Shown here: in pieces, positions 44,484 to 53,623 of the stretch
Layout of the letters: each line of letters begins with the position of its first letter
Numbering within the stretch: position 1 is the stretch's first letter
Assembly: GCA_019748195.1 (NCBI GenBank)
Contig: JAIEPW010000107.1
Span: forward strand, 1 to 61,076
DNA from: Bryobacteraceae bacterium
GTDB taxonomy: Bacteria; Acidobacteriota; Terriglobia; Bryobacterales; Bryobacteraceae
Direction of reading: 5' to 3'
DNA: 61,076 bases
Translations under genes and position numbers: made by a program
The notes under the pieces: model-generated
Database searches by the model: none
What the model saw: the letters and a program-made list of their open reading frames with translations, nothing else
Told to the model about the DNA's origin: nothing

Positions 44484-45161
44484 TCAGCGTACCGTGTTGG
44501 CAGCCTGACCCAGGACGTGCCGTGTCACGTCGATCATGGAATCGCAGAGAAAGTCGGGCGGGTGCTCGATGAGGGACTCCGGCTGGAAGCCGAACGTAAC
44601 TCCCGCGCAGTAAGCTCCAGCGTTGCGCGCCGTCAGGACGTCGACGTAGCTGTCGCCAACCATCAGCGTCCTCTCCCGGCTGGTTCCCGCCTCGCCCATC
44701 AGCGCGTAGATCCCCACCGGGTCCGGCTTCTTCTCATCGAAGCTGTTCCCGCCGTACACGCGAAAGAAGTGCGTTTCCAGGCCGAGCTGCATCACCAGGC
44801 CCTTGGTGAACCGCACCGGCTTGTTGGTCAGCACCGCCATGCGGACATCGGCGGCATGCAGCCGGTCGAGCGCCGTGCGCACGCCGGGATAGAGCACGGT
44901 GTGGTCCAGCATGTGATCGCGATAGTAGGCGAGGAAGAAGTTCAGCCCTTCCTTCACCTCGGCCTCGCTTGCCCCGGGCCCCAGCGCTTTACGGATGAGC
45001 ACGGGCGCGCCGTTGCCGACGTAGGAGTACACCAGGTCGCTATTCAGCGGCGGCAATCCGAGATGTGCCCGAGTCGCATTGACGGAATTCGCCAGGTCGG
45101 CCTTGGAATCGATCAGCGTCCCGTCCATGTCGAAAATGACAAGATCGAAACGGCGTTTCAG
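44484..45161 (-). CDS. gph: phosphoglycolate phosphatase-like HAD hydrolase, probable CTG start
   Basis: The first ATG (45128) falls inside the catalytic motif I, F-D-M-D-G-T, and would remove its first aspartate, the nucleophile. The frame is open upstream ([10 protein letters not shown]) but has no ATG, GTG or TTG. A CTG at 45161 overlaps the cvpA stop as CTGA, copying the ATGA pattern of this operon, and is taken as the start (225 aa). Motif II is L-T-N-K-P, the lysine is in D-E-K-K-P-D-P, and motif IV is M-V-G-D-S-Y-V-D. It is a C1-capped HAD phosphatase; phosphoglycolate is the likely substrate by family, not proven. Confidence 0.85.
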   Translation of the reverse strand: MKRRFDLVIFDMDGTLIDSKADLANSVNATRAHLGLPPLNSDLVYSYVGNGAPVLIRKALGPGASEAEVKEGLNFFLAYYRDHMLDHTVLYPGVRTALDRLHAADVRMAVLTNKPVRFTKGLVMQLGLETHFFRVYGGNSFDEKKPDPVGIYALMGEAGTSRERTLMVGDSYVDVLTARNAGAYCAGVTFGFQPESLIEHPPDFLCDSMIDVTRHVLGQAANTVR

Positions 45162-45709
45162 ATGGTGATCTCCCGCAGGCGTTTCGGTTTTTTCCAGATC
45201 CGCCGCACTTCCTCGGCGCCGGCGGCGAAGTTCTCGCGAAGCTCATACGGGGCCAGAGCGGAGAACACGCCCGCGGCGCCCATCGCGTAAGGCATCAGTT
45301 GCGATTCCACCATCCAGCCGGGACGCGGTTTCGGCGAGAACGCGGTCAGCACCGCCACCAGCGCCGCGACAATCGCCGCGCCGCGCACCAGCCCGAACAC
45401 GCCGCCCGCCAGGCGATCCAGCCACGAAAGCCCGATCAGCTTGAAAATCTTGGCCGCCAGCGCCGAAATCGCGCTCCCCAACGCCAGCACCAGGCCGAAC
45501 ACCGCCAGAAATCCCAGGATGTGGCCGGCCGTTTCCAGATCGAACCATCTGCGGAACCACGCCGCCGGTATACCGTAGAACCAGAACGCCAGCACCACCG
45601 CGAGTATCGCCGACAGCAACCCGATTACCACGCGCGCCAGGCCGCTGACCAGCCCGGCAACTACCGAACTGACCAGAACGATCACGAACACGACATCCAG
45701 TGCGTTCAT
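45158..45709 (-). CDS. cvpA: CvpA family membrane protein
   Basis: The protein has 183 aa with four hydrophobic segments (about residues 2-25, 28-48, 63-88 and 103-125) and the family N-terminus [26 protein letters not shown] is the conserved CvpA motif. Named for colicin V production, the family contributes to envelope integrity. It overlaps purC by 4 bp upstream (ATGA) and gph downstream (CTGA). Linkage with purine genes also occurs in E. coli (cvpA-purF). Confidence 0.92.
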   Translation of the reverse strand: MNALDVVFVIVLVSSVVAGLVSGLARVVIGLLSAILAVVLAFWFYGIPAAWFRRWFDLETAGHILGFLAVFGLVLALGSAISALAAKIFKLIGLSWLDRLAGGVFGLVRGAAIVAALVAVLTAFSPKPRPGWMVESQLMPYAMGAAGVFSALAPYELRENFAAGAEEVRRIWKKPKRLREITI

Positions 45710-46578
45710 AGCTCCTTCCCCGTCAGCTTGCGATACGCTTCCCGATACTTCTCGCTGGTGTTGCGCACCACCTCACCGGGAAGCGCCGGACCGGGCGGAC
45801 GCTTATCCCATGTGAGGGTTTCCAGATAATCGCGCACATACTGCTTATCGAACGAGGGCTGAGGGCCGCCAGGCGAATAGGCGTCCGCCGGCCAGAACCG
45901 CGAGGAATCGGGCGTCAACGCCTCGTCCGCCAGCACCAGTTCTTCGCCCACGAAGCCGAACTCGAACTTCGTATCCGCGATGATGATCCCGCGGCCTAGC
46001 GCGTACTCCGAAGCTTCGCGATAAATGCGCAGGGTCAAGTCACGGAGACGCGTGCCCAATTCCACGCCTACGGTCGCGCACATGGTCTCGAAGCTGATGT
46101 TCTCGTCATGGCCGCTCTGCGCCTTGGTGGCAGGCGTGAAGATCGGCGCCGGCAGGCGGTCGCTTTCCCGCAATCCCGCGGGCAAGGGGACGCCGGAAAC
46201 GCTGCCCGTTTGCTGGTATTCCTTCCAGCCGGAGCCCGACAGGTACCCTCGCGCCACGCACTCCACCGGCATCATGCGGGCTTTCTTCACCAGCATGGCG
46301 CGGCCCTGAAGCTCGTCGCCGAAGCCGCGAACGTCAGCGGAAATCAGGTGATTCGGTGTCAGATGCCGCAGAAAGTGGAACCAGAACAGCGTGATTTGCG
46401 TCAGCACCTCGCCCTTGCCCGGGATGCCCGATCCGAGGATGCAATCGAAGGCGGAAATCCGGTCCGTCGCCACGAATAACAAGGAATCCGGGCCGGCCTC
46501 ATAGATGTCCCGCACCTTCCCTCGTGCGATCAGCTTGCGCCCCGGCAGATGTGTTTCCAGCAAAACGGACGAATTCAC
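45706..46578 (-). CDS. purC: SAICAR synthetase
   Basis: The protein has 290 aa from GTG 46578, chosen because the family begins with a short lead to [16 protein letters not shown]. The open frame continues to 46674 but would run across the divergent glycosyltransferase start. Diagnostic blocks are [42 protein letters not shown] and [14 protein letters not shown]. It is the long, yeast ADE1-like form. It makes SAICAR from CAIR and aspartate in purine synthesis. Confidence 0.95.
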   Translation of the reverse strand: MNSSVLLETHLPGRKLIARGKVRDIYEAGPDSLLFVATDRISAFDCILGSGIPGKGEVLTQITLFWFHFLRHLTPNHLISADVRGFGDELQGRAMLVKKARMMPVECVARGYLSGSGWKEYQQTGSVSGVPLPAGLRESDRLPAPIFTPATKAQSGHDENISFETMCATVGVELGTRLRDLTLRIYREASEYALGRGIIIADTKFEFGFVGEELVLADEALTPDSSRFWPADAYSPGGPQPSFDKQYVRDYLETLTWDKRPPGPALPGEVVRNTSEKYREAYRKLTGKEL

Positions 46579-46660
46579 GTGACGAGGATCCCGGTTCCGG
46601 TGATGCGGCAGAAAACCAGGATAGCGCATCACTCTATACTGGTTGAAGTGCTTCTTTCGA

Positions 46661-48070
46661 ATGCTTCTTTCCATTCTGATTCCTGTCTATAACGAGCGGA
46701 CCGTGGTGGAGCGCAGCCTCTCCCTGGTTCTGGCGGCGCCGCTTCCCGAGAACATGGACCGCGAGCTGGTGATCGTGGACGACTGCTCGCGCGACGGCAC
46801 CTCCGACATCCTCAAGCGCCTGGCCGCCGAGCATTCCTGCATCCGCCTGATCCGCCATGAAGTGAATCAGGGCAAGGGCGCGGCCGTGCGCACCGCGATC
46901 CAAAACGCCGAGGGAGACTTCTGTTTGATACAGGATGCTGACCTCGAGTACGACCCGTCGGAATACCCCAAGCTTCTGCGGCCGCTGCTCGAAGGCCGCG
47001 CCGACGCCGTTTTCGGCTCCCGGTATCTGGCCGGCGACGGAACCCGCATCCTGCCGTTCTGGCATTCGATGATCAACAAGTTCCTGACGCTTTCCTCGAA
47101 CATGTTCTCCAACCTCAATCTGACGGACATGGAGACGTGCTACAAGGTCTTCCGCACGGACCTGCTGAAGAGCATCCCGGTGCGCAGCGACCGCTTCGGC
47201 TTTGAGCCGGAGATCACCATGAAGTCCTCGAAGCGCAAGCTTCGCATCTACGAAGTGCCCATCAGCTATCACGGGCGGACGTACGAGGAAGGCAAGAAGA
47301 TCGGCTGGAAGGACGGCGTGAAGGCCCTCGGCGTCATTCTCTGGTTCTGGCTGATCGACGACCTGTACATCGAGCCGTACGGCCGCGGCGTGCTCAACAA
47401 CCTGACCGGCACGCCGCAATATCTGAACTGGATCACCCGCATCATCCGGCCGCACTTGGGCGACACCGTGCTGGAACTGGGGGCCGGCATCGGGAATCTG
47501 TCGGGGCGGCTGATGGGCAAGAAGATGAGATATGTCGCCCTGGAGAAGGATCCCATCTATCTCCATGCCCTCGGCAACCGCTTTCTGCGGACTCCGAATG
47601 TCGAAGTGCGGCAGGGCGATCCCGAAGCGCCGGCCGACTACGCGGAGTTTCGGGGTCAGTTCGCGAGCGCGCTGTGCGTGAACGTCCTCGAGTATGCCGA
47701 ATCACCGCTCCGTGTCCTGCAATCCCTGGAGCAGAGCCTGCAGCCCGGCGGAAACGTGGTCGTCCTGGTTCCGCGCAGCATGACCCTTTACGGAAGCGTA
47801 GACCAGACGCTCGGTCACCGGCGGCGGTTCTCGCGGGTCGCCCTCGCCGGCCTGCTGTCGGAAGCGGGATTCGCGGTGGAGCGGTCGTATTCGGTGAACA
47901 AACCCGGATGGCTGGCCTGGCTTTTGTTTAGCCGCCTGCTGGGACGCAAGACGATCAACAAGCCGTTCCTCAAGCTCTTCGACAAGACTGTCTGGCTGTG
48001 GCGGCGCATCGACTGGCTTTGGCCGTGGCCGGGTCTCTCGCTGGTCATGGTGGCCCGAAAGAAATCCTGA
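46661..48070 (+). CDS. glycosyltransferase family 2 / class I methyltransferase fusion
   Basis: The protein has 469 aa from ATG 46661 (TTG 46643 adds six residues). Residues 1-235 are a GT2 domain like dolichol/polyprenyl-phosphate mannosyltransferases: [28 protein letters not shown] (metal-binding DxD-type), and G-S-R-Y-L. Residues about 255-469 are a SAM methyltransferase: [13 protein letters not shown] and C-V-N-V-L-E-Y. The fusion suggests glycosyl transfer and methylation on one surface glycan or lipid carrier. The downstream epimerase may supply its sugar nucleotide. Confidence 0.9.
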   Translation: MLLSILIPVYNERTVVERSLSLVLAAPLPENMDRELVIVDDCSRDGTSDILKRLAAEHSCIRLIRHEVNQGKGAAVRTAIQNAEGDFCLIQDADLEYDPSEYPKLLRPLLEGRADAVFGSRYLAGDGTRILPFWHSMINKFLTLSSNMFSNLNLTDMETCYKVFRTDLLKSIPVRSDRFGFEPEITMKSSKRKLRIYEVPISYHGRTYEEGKKIGWKDGVKALGVILWFWLIDDLYIEPYGRGVLNNLTGTPQYLNWITRIIRPHLGDTVLELGAGIGNLSGRLMGKKMRYVALEKDPIYLHALGNRFLRTPNVEVRQGDPEAPADYAEFRGQFASALCVNVLEYAESPLRVLQSLEQSLQPGGNVVVLVPRSMTLYGSVDQTLGHRRRFSRVALAGLLSEAGFAVERSYSVNKPGWLAWLLFSRLLGRKTINKPFLKLFDKTVWLWRRIDWLWPWPGLSLVMVARKKS

Positions 48071-48088
48071 GGGGACCTCGAACAAACT

Positions 48089-49027
48089 ATGAAGAAATAC
48101 GTTGTCACCGGCGGCGCCGGGTTTATCGGTTCTGCCCTGGTGCGGAGTCTGCTGGCCAGGGGCGACGGAGACGTTGCGGTGATCGACAACCTGCTCACCG
48201 GCAACCTTCGCAACCTGGAGGAAGTCGCGGACCGCGTCACCCTGCACCGCGCCGACATCCGCGATTACGCGGCGATCGCCCCGCCCATCGCCGGCGCGGA
48301 TACCGTATTCCATCTGGCGGCGATCCCATCCGTACCGCGCTCCATCAACGATCCTGTGCCTTCGCATGAGGTGAATATCGACGGCACCTTCCAGGTGCTG
48401 CGCGCCGCGGCGGAGGGCCGCGTGCGGCGCGTGGTCTACGCGGCTTCATCGTCCGCCTACGGCGATACGGAAACGCTGCCGAAGACCGAAACCATGCTGC
48501 CCAAGCCCATCTCGCCCTACGCGGTGCAGAAGCTCCTCGGCGAATACTACGCCGGCGTGTTCCATTCCTGCTTCGGATTGGAAACCGTGTCGCTCCGCTT
48601 CTTCAACGTCTTCGGTCCTCGCCAGGATCCCACCAGCCCGTACTCCGGCGTGCTCAGCATCTTCATGCGCTGCCTGATCGAGAAGCGGCCGCCCACGATT
48701 CATGGCGACGGCGAGCAGTCGCGCGACTTCACCTACGTGGAAGATGTCGCCGAGCTCGTCATCAAGGCGGCGGCCGCGCCGCACGTCGCGGGCAAGATGT
48801 ACAACGCCGGCAACGGCGAGCGCTACACCCTGAACCAGATCTGGAGCCTGCTACAGAAAATCGAGGGCGTCTCGATCCCGGCGAATTACGGTCCGCCCCG
48901 TCCCGGCGACGTGCGCGATTCCCAGGCGGACACCGCTTCGGCGATTCGCGACCTCCAGCACGCCCCGCGGTTCACGATCGAGCAGGGATTGCGCAAGACC
49001 CTGGATTGGTACCGGACGGCGGGTTGA
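48089..49027 (+). CDS. NAD-dependent nucleotide-sugar epimerase/dehydratase
   Basis: The protein has 312 aa, an extended SDR. V-T-G-G-A-G-F-I-G-S (residues 5-14) is the NAD loop, D-I-R-D the adenine contact, and S-S-S-A-Y-G with Y-A-V-Q-K the catalytic Ser-Tyr-Lys set. R-F-F-N-V-F-G-P-R and R-D-F-T-Y-V-E-D-V-A are typical of UDP-glucose/UDP-GlcNAc 4-epimerases. The exact sugar is not determined. It follows the glycosyltransferase fusion by 18 bp, so it is probably in the same transcript. Confidence 0.92.
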   Translation: MKKYVVTGGAGFIGSALVRSLLARGDGDVAVIDNLLTGNLRNLEEVADRVTLHRADIRDYAAIAPPIAGADTVFHLAAIPSVPRSINDPVPSHEVNIDGTFQVLRAAAEGRVRRVVYAASSSAYGDTETLPKTETMLPKPISPYAVQKLLGEYYAGVFHSCFGLETVSLRFFNVFGPRQDPTSPYSGVLSIFMRCLIEKRPPTIHGDGEQSRDFTYVEDVAELVIKAAAAPHVAGKMYNAGNGERYTLNQIWSLLQKIEGVSIPANYGPPRPGDVRDSQADTASAIRDLQHAPRFTIEQGLRKTLDWYRTAG

Positions 49028-49031
49028 GCGG

Positions 49032-49661
49032 TCAGCGTCCGCCCTGCGCGACGTATCCGCGGATGACTTTTTCCACGTACTGCTGCGTTTCCCGGTAGGG
49101 CGGCACGCCGCGGTAGCGATCCACCGCGCCGGGTCCGGCATTGTACGCCGCGAGCGCCTTGGCGACGTCGCCGTCGTACTTCACCAGCAGTTGCCGCAGG
49201 TACATCGCTCCGGCTTCGACGTTCTGGCGCGGATCGCGCGGATCCGCGTTCAGCGCGGCCGCCGTCGCGGGCATTAATTGCATGATCCCGATGGCGCCCT
49301 TGGGCGAAACCGCGTCCGGCCGGTAAGCGGATTCCGCTCGCGCCACCGAATGCACAATCTCCCTGGGTAGTCCGGCGCGGCGCGCGGCTTCGTCCACCAG
49401 TTCCCGCGGCGACAGCGGCGGTGGCGCGACAGCTTTCGGGGGTTCCGGAGCAACCGCCGGGGCCGGCGCTGGAGCCACTTCCTCTTTCTCGATCGCAACC
49501 ACCTGGCTGGCGGGCAGCTCAGTGATGCCTTTTTCGGTGTGCAGCAGAATGCGATCGCCGACGCGCTCATGCCGGTCCGCGGCGATGCGGAAACCGTTGG
49601 AAAGCACGGCAAACTCCCCGGCGGCCAGCGGAGCGGCCATCAAAATCAGCACACGAAGCAC
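49032..49661 (-). CDS. lytic transglycosylase (SLT domain)
   Basis: The protein has 209 aa with a GTG start; ATG 49640 is an alternative. A short hydrophobic N-terminus suggests export. A Pro/Ala linker (about residues 60-85) leads to the C-terminal SLT/lysozyme-like domain: catalytic Glu in A-R-A-E-S-A-Y-R-P, G-A-I-G-I-M-Q-L-M-P-A-T-A, N-V-E-A-G-A-M-Y-L and A-Y-N-A-G-P. It cleaves the glycan backbone with 1,6-anhydro product formation. It converges on the epimerase gene and follows two secreted-protein genes in the same direction. Confidence 0.9.
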   Translation of the reverse strand: MLRVLILMAAPLAAGEFAVLSNGFRIAADRHERVGDRILLHTEKGITELPASQVVAIEKEEVAPAPAPAVAPEPPKAVAPPPLSPRELVDEAARRAGLPREIVHSVARAESAYRPDAVSPKGAIGIMQLMPATAAALNADPRDPRQNVEAGAMYLRQLLVKYDGDVAKALAAYNAGPGAVDRYRGVPPYRETQQYVEKVIRGYVAQGGR

Positions 49662-49719
49662 TATAGAGGTGACGATAGCAGAAACGCGGGCGTGCAGGGC
49701 AACTTCCAGGCCTGCGGTT

Positions 49720-49731
49720 CCCCCCCCCCCC
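49720..49731. repeat. homopolymer of twelve C
   Basis: A run of 12 C (12 G on the minus strand) sits in the 95-bp gap upstream of the lytic transglycosylase and downstream of a secreted-protein gene. Such tracts are slippage-prone. It is not in a coding frame, so any effect would be on transcription, or it may mark an assembly error. Confidence 0.9.
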
Positions 49732-49756
49732 TTGGAAATGAACAGCTTAACGAGGC

Positions 49757-51370
49757 TCAGTTGCCCGGGATGGCGCGCAATCGGATCTCTTTGCGGCCGT
49801 TCTCGCGCAGAACCAGCCGAATCGCGGCGGCTTCATGCTTCTCGCGGAAGTCCGGATCATACCAAACGCCGTGATCGGCATCCTCCCAAGCCAATACCCG
49901 GTACTCGCCCGGCACGATGCCTGTGATCAGGAAGGCGCCATGTTGATCCGCCACGGCGAACCGGATCAGGTTGCGATACGGCGACTCCCGCGCGGGAATC
50001 AGCACCACGGTCGCGGCCGCCGCCGGGCCTTCTTCCGCGTTCCTCACCGACCCGCGCAATTCGGCGGCTCCCGCCGAAATCGCGACCTCCACCACGCCGC
50101 CCTCCCCCGGCCGGAGGCCGTTTTCGAAGACGTCATCGTCGCCCAGTTTCGCCGATCGCACATACATTCCGGCAGGCAGGTTGGCGATCTCCAGCCGGTA
50201 CGGACCTGATTGAAGGCCGGGCAGCTTGAATTTGCCCTCGGAATCGACGCCGGCGTGTTTTGAGAGACTGGGTAGCGGCAGGTAGCGCGCCGTGATCTGC
50301 ACGGCGCGGTTCTTCTGCTCGTTTTCCGCCGTCCCCGGCCAGCGCAGCCGTCCTTCCACGGGCGCGCCCTCGCGCAGGTCGAGGATCACGTTTTCGATGG
50401 GGTGATCGCCGACTTCCAAAACGGCGTGCGCCGCCGTCCCCGACCCGCGGAGCAGCCCCGCCTTCAGCAGGTAGGATCCGGGAGGGAGGTTCCTGATCGC
50501 GAATTTTCCGTCTTTCACTTGTGCCTGCTCCTTGGAGGGTTCCATCAGGCGGCCGGCCGGATCCCGGGTCTCCACCTGAATCATCACGTCGGAATCCTCA
50601 CCCGGCGGCAGGTTCAGAATCCGGCCGCTCACGGTTACGCCGCTGATGCGCCGCAGGGTCATGTTCAATCCCTGCAGGTGCTGGCCAGGCTCCAGCGTGA
50701 GCAGGGAGGCCCGATCCATGGCGAAGACTCCCGGAAAGAACATCGGCCCGGTCGCAACAGTCCCTTCCGGCTCCCCTGGTAACCTCACGGAAAGCGCCAC
50801 CAGGTAATATCGTCCGGCGGGCAACGACGCTATCCGGAAGCGGCCGAGGTCGTCCGTGGAATCATACCCTGTGGGTTCAAGGTTCCGTTCGCCTTGCAGA
50901 TAGACGAAGCGCGCGGCGACCACTGTGATGCCCGGCGCCGGGTCGCCGTCTGGATCCAGCAAGGTCCCGCTCAGGACCGATTGAGGTGTAAGTTTAATCG
51001 TGATGTTGCCTGGCGATTCGCCTGCTTTGACTTCCACCGGCATCGCCAAACCGGATCGCCTCGCCCCGTAATACGAACGGCTGAATCCGAGCCGGTAGGC
51101 GACGATCGTATAGTGATCCGGATCGAGATCGTCGACGGAAAAGGCGCCGTCCGGAGCGGTGATAACGCTGCGCAGGTTCATGAGGGAAGGCGCCGACCCA
51201 GGGCGTTGGGGCACCAGCGTCACGGTCACTTTTCGCACGGGTTCGCCAGTGACTGCGTGAACTACCCGCCCTTGCAGGCTGCCTTTCTCCCGCGGGCTGT
51301 GGAGCGGCTGTTGTCCGAATGTAATTGCAATTACATTTAAAACTCCCAACATCAAACCCGGAACCCGCAT
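49757..51370 (-). CDS. secreted carboxypeptidase-regulatory-like multi-domain protein (copy 2)
   Basis: The protein has 537 aa. The signal peptide covers about residues 1-19 (ending T-F-G-Q). It consists of several beta-sandwich modules with the CarboxypepD_reg pattern: G-R-V-V-H-A-V-T-G-E-P-V-R-K-V-T-V, L-D-P-D-G-D-P-A-P-G-I-T-V, and a final L-I-T-G-I-V-P-G-E-Y-R-V-L-A-W. No protease site is present. Its whole length is similar to the adjacent upstream gene, indicating tandem duplication. The role is unknown; surface or periplasmic binding is likely. Confidence 0.85.
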   Translation of the reverse strand: MRVPGLMLGVLNVIAITFGQQPLHSPREKGSLQGRVVHAVTGEPVRKVTVTLVPQRPGSAPSLMNLRSVITAPDGAFSVDDLDPDHYTIVAYRLGFSRSYYGARRSGLAMPVEVKAGESPGNITIKLTPQSVLSGTLLDPDGDPAPGITVVAARFVYLQGERNLEPTGYDSTDDLGRFRIASLPAGRYYLVALSVRLPGEPEGTVATGPMFFPGVFAMDRASLLTLEPGQHLQGLNMTLRRISGVTVSGRILNLPPGEDSDVMIQVETRDPAGRLMEPSKEQAQVKDGKFAIRNLPPGSYLLKAGLLRGSGTAAHAVLEVGDHPIENVILDLREGAPVEGRLRWPGTAENEQKNRAVQITARYLPLPSLSKHAGVDSEGKFKLPGLQSGPYRLEIANLPAGMYVRSAKLGDDDVFENGLRPGEGGVVEVAISAGAAELRGSVRNAEEGPAAAATVVLIPARESPYRNLIRFAVADQHGAFLITGIVPGEYRVLAWEDADHGVWYDPDFREKHEAAAIRLVLRENGRKEIRLRAIPGN

Positions 51371-51417
51371 ACGGAAATTCTACGCTTGCCGTTGTGTTCC
51401 GGTTTCGGTCTCGACGA

Positions 51418-53058
51418 TTAGTTCGAGGAAATCACTCGAATTTGTACCATTTCCCGTCCATTTTCTTTTAGAACAAGGGACTTCGATGCAGCCTCATGGT
51501 TCTTACGGAACTCGGGGTCCAGCCACGCGCCGGCCTCGATGTCCTCCCAGGCGAACAGGCGGTACTCGCCCGGAACCAAGCCCACCAGGCGAAATCCGCC
51601 ATTCTGGTCGGCAACCGCGGACCGTTTGAGGTCGCGGTAAGGCGATTCGCTCTTGGGAACCATCGCCACGACAGCGCCGGCCGCCGGTTGGCCGTCGGCA
51701 TTGGTTACCGTACCTTGCAACTCCGCGGCGCCGTTCGCAATCGCGATTTCCAGAACGCCGCCGGAGCCCGCGTTCAGGCCATTCTGGAATACGTCATCGC
51801 TGCCCAGTCGCGCCGACTGCACGTACATTCCGTCCGGCAGGCCAACGACGTCCACCCGATAGGTGCCCGCGGTAAGCTCATCCAACTGAAACGAACCGTC
51901 CGGCTGGACTCGAGTCCCAGACGAGTTTTCGGGGTTGGTCAGGTTGCGGAGCGACAGGTTCACGCGCCGGTTCGAATCCGCGGCGGCCGCCTCCGGCCAC
52001 TTGACCTTTCCGTCCAGTCTGATCCCCGGACCGAGCGTCAGGGTCAAGTTCTCGACATCGCGCGTGCCCACTTCCACCGGCAACTGCCCGTTCAGCCCAC
52101 CCCGCTGCCGGGGCACCATCGCCATCAGAAGGTACGAACCTTGGGGAACGGTGCGGAACGTGAAACGGTCCTGCTGCATCACCGCCCGAAACGGAGGCCC
52201 CTGGAACGAAATCCCCGGCCGCTTCGGCTGCAAAACGACAATCACCGGTTCCGGGCCGTCCGACTTCGCCGGCATGTTGGAAATCCGGCCGCTGACCGTC
52301 ACCACTTGCGTCTTAAGCAGCTTGAAATCCACACCCCGCAGTTCCTGTCCGGCCGCCACGTCGACAGGCGCCGCGGTCGCCGGATCGCTGACGCCGGGGA
52401 ACAGCGTTGTCGTCAGTCCGGCTATCGCCTGTTCCGTTCCCGGAGTCCTCACGTACCGGGGCGGTACCGCCGCCACGAAGTAGCGTCCCGCGGGCAAAGA
52501 GGAAATGCGGAACTCTCCCAGATCGTTCGTCGAGTCACTACCGGCCGGCTCCAGGTGCTTCTGCCCCTCGCGATATCGCTGGCGCAATACCTGTACCTGA
52601 ACCTGGGCCATCGGATCGCCGTCATCATCCAGAATCCGGCCGGACACCACTCCATGTGGTGTCATCTTCAACGACAGATCCTTCACCGTTTCCCCGGCGC
52701 TGATTTGCAACGGCATCCCTTGTCCGGATTTCCTTGCGCCGTAGGTGAACCGGACATAGCCGTTGCGCTCCGCGCTCAAGGTGTACCGGCCGGGGTCAAT
52801 TCCGGCGATCGTGAATTTGCCGTCCGCGGCGGTCACGGCGGTAGGGACCCCGGAGGGCCGCGCTTCCGGACGCCGGCCGGAGGGGACCATGGTCACCACG
52901 ACCTTGCGCAGCGGCTCCCCGGTCTGGATGTTCACAGCCTGGCCTGTGACGGTCGCCTTATCCCGTTCCTCGGCAGAGGCTGGCTTGACCGTCGGCTGTT
53001 GCGCGAACTGCAGAGTGGCGGCGCCGATCAGTATCCAAGCCGGGCGTAGGAGTAGCAT
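51418..53058 (-). CDS. secreted carboxypeptidase-regulatory-like multi-domain protein (copy 1)
   Basis: The protein has 546 aa from ATG 53058, which gives a clean signal peptide (M-L-L-L-R-P-A-W-I-L). ATG 53079 would add an acidic N-terminus. The modules mirror the downstream copy: G-E-P-L-R-K-V-V-V-T-M-V-P, L-D-D-D-G-D-P-M-A-Q-V-Q-V, L-P-A-G-R-Y-F-V-A-A and the last module L-V-G-L-V-P-G-E-Y-R-L-F-A-W. It lies 47 bp upstream of its paralogue and is probably co-transcribed. Divergent from the ybaK remnant. Confidence 0.85.
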   Translation of the reverse strand: MLLLRPAWILIGAATLQFAQQPTVKPASAEERDKATVTGQAVNIQTGEPLRKVVVTMVPSGRRPEARPSGVPTAVTAADGKFTIAGIDPGRYTLSAERNGYVRFTYGARKSGQGMPLQISAGETVKDLSLKMTPHGVVSGRILDDDGDPMAQVQVQVLRQRYREGQKHLEPAGSDSTNDLGEFRISSLPAGRYFVAAVPPRYVRTPGTEQAIAGLTTTLFPGVSDPATAAPVDVAAGQELRGVDFKLLKTQVVTVSGRISNMPAKSDGPEPVIVVLQPKRPGISFQGPPFRAVMQQDRFTFRTVPQGSYLLMAMVPRQRGGLNGQLPVEVGTRDVENLTLTLGPGIRLDGKVKWPEAAAADSNRRVNLSLRNLTNPENSSGTRVQPDGSFQLDELTAGTYRVDVVGLPDGMYVQSARLGSDDVFQNGLNAGSGGVLEIAIANGAAELQGTVTNADGQPAAGAVVAMVPKSESPYRDLKRSAVADQNGGFRLVGLVPGEYRLFAWEDIEAGAWLDPEFRKNHEAASKSLVLKENGREMVQIRVISSN

Positions 53059-53109
53059 CTTATATTCAACGTACTCCATCGCTGAGGGTTAGGTTACGGC
53101 TGTACGCTT

Positions 53110-53534
53110 ATGAAAACCAACGCCGTTCGCGCCCTGGACCGCCTGGGAGTGGCTTACGAGTTGCGCGCCTACGAAGTCGATCCGGACCACCTTGCCGCCG
53201 GGACCGTCGCCCGCAAGGTAGGCCTGCCGCCGGAACAGGTCTTCAAGACTCTCGCCGTTCGCGGCGACCGGAGTGGTGAGTTTCTGGCCGTCATCCCCGC
53301 CGGAACGGAGCTGAATTTCAAGCGGCTGGCGCGGCTGAGCGGGGACCGCAAGGTGGAGATGGTCCCGCTCAAGCCAAGTGGGGCAAGTTACCGGCTATAT
53401 CCGAGGCGGTGTAACCGCATTTGCCGCCCGCCGGGACTTCCGTGTCTTCGCCGACGAGACCATTGAGCTGTGGGACGTGATGTCACTACCTTCGGGCGTC
53501 CGGGGCCGTTGTGGGCGACATCGCCGGTCAGTGA
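53110..53534 (+). pseudogene. ybaK: ybaK/ebsC-type Cys-tRNA(Pro) deacylase, frameshifted
   Basis: Residues from M-K-T-N-A-V-R-A-L-D-R-L-G-V to M-V-P-L-K are a normal YbaK start, including A-R-K-V-G-L-P-P-E-Q-V-F-K-T-L. At about 53371-53377 the frame breaks. The expected K-E-V-G-Q-V-T-G-Y-I-R-G-G continues in the next frame (G-Q-V-T-G-Y-I-R-G-G-V-T-A-F, then F-A-D-E-T-I-E-L-W-D-V). One extra base (CC where a single G would fit) explains it. The last 15-20 residues also do not match the family, so the 3' end may be degraded too. Intact YbaK removes Cys from mischarged tRNA(Pro). A sequencing error is possible. Confidence 0.75.
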
Positions 53535-53563
53535 ATCCCACGCTTTTGCGCTTACAGAAAAGA

Positions 53564-53589
53564 CCGCACGCTTTTCGCCGCCCGTGCGG
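53564..53589. other. stem-loop CCGCACG / CGTGCGG
   Basis: A perfect 7-bp stem with a 12-nt loop lies after the ybaK remnant. No T-tract follows. The sequence ACGCTTTT occurs twice here (before and inside the loop). Confidence 0.45.
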
Positions 53590-53602
53590 AAACGTTCCTA
53601 CC

Positions 53603-53623
53603 CCGGGGTGAGTCGAACCCCGG
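53603..53623. other. stem-loop CCGGGGT / ACCCCGG just before the sugar dehydrogenase start
   Basis: A perfect 7-bp GC stem with a 7-nt loop (GAGTCGA) ends 6 bp before ATG 53630, where a ribosome site would be expected. It could block or modulate initiation. Its minus-strand reading (GGGGTTCGACTC) resembles a tRNA T-arm, but no full tRNA can be folded around it. Confidence 0.55.
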
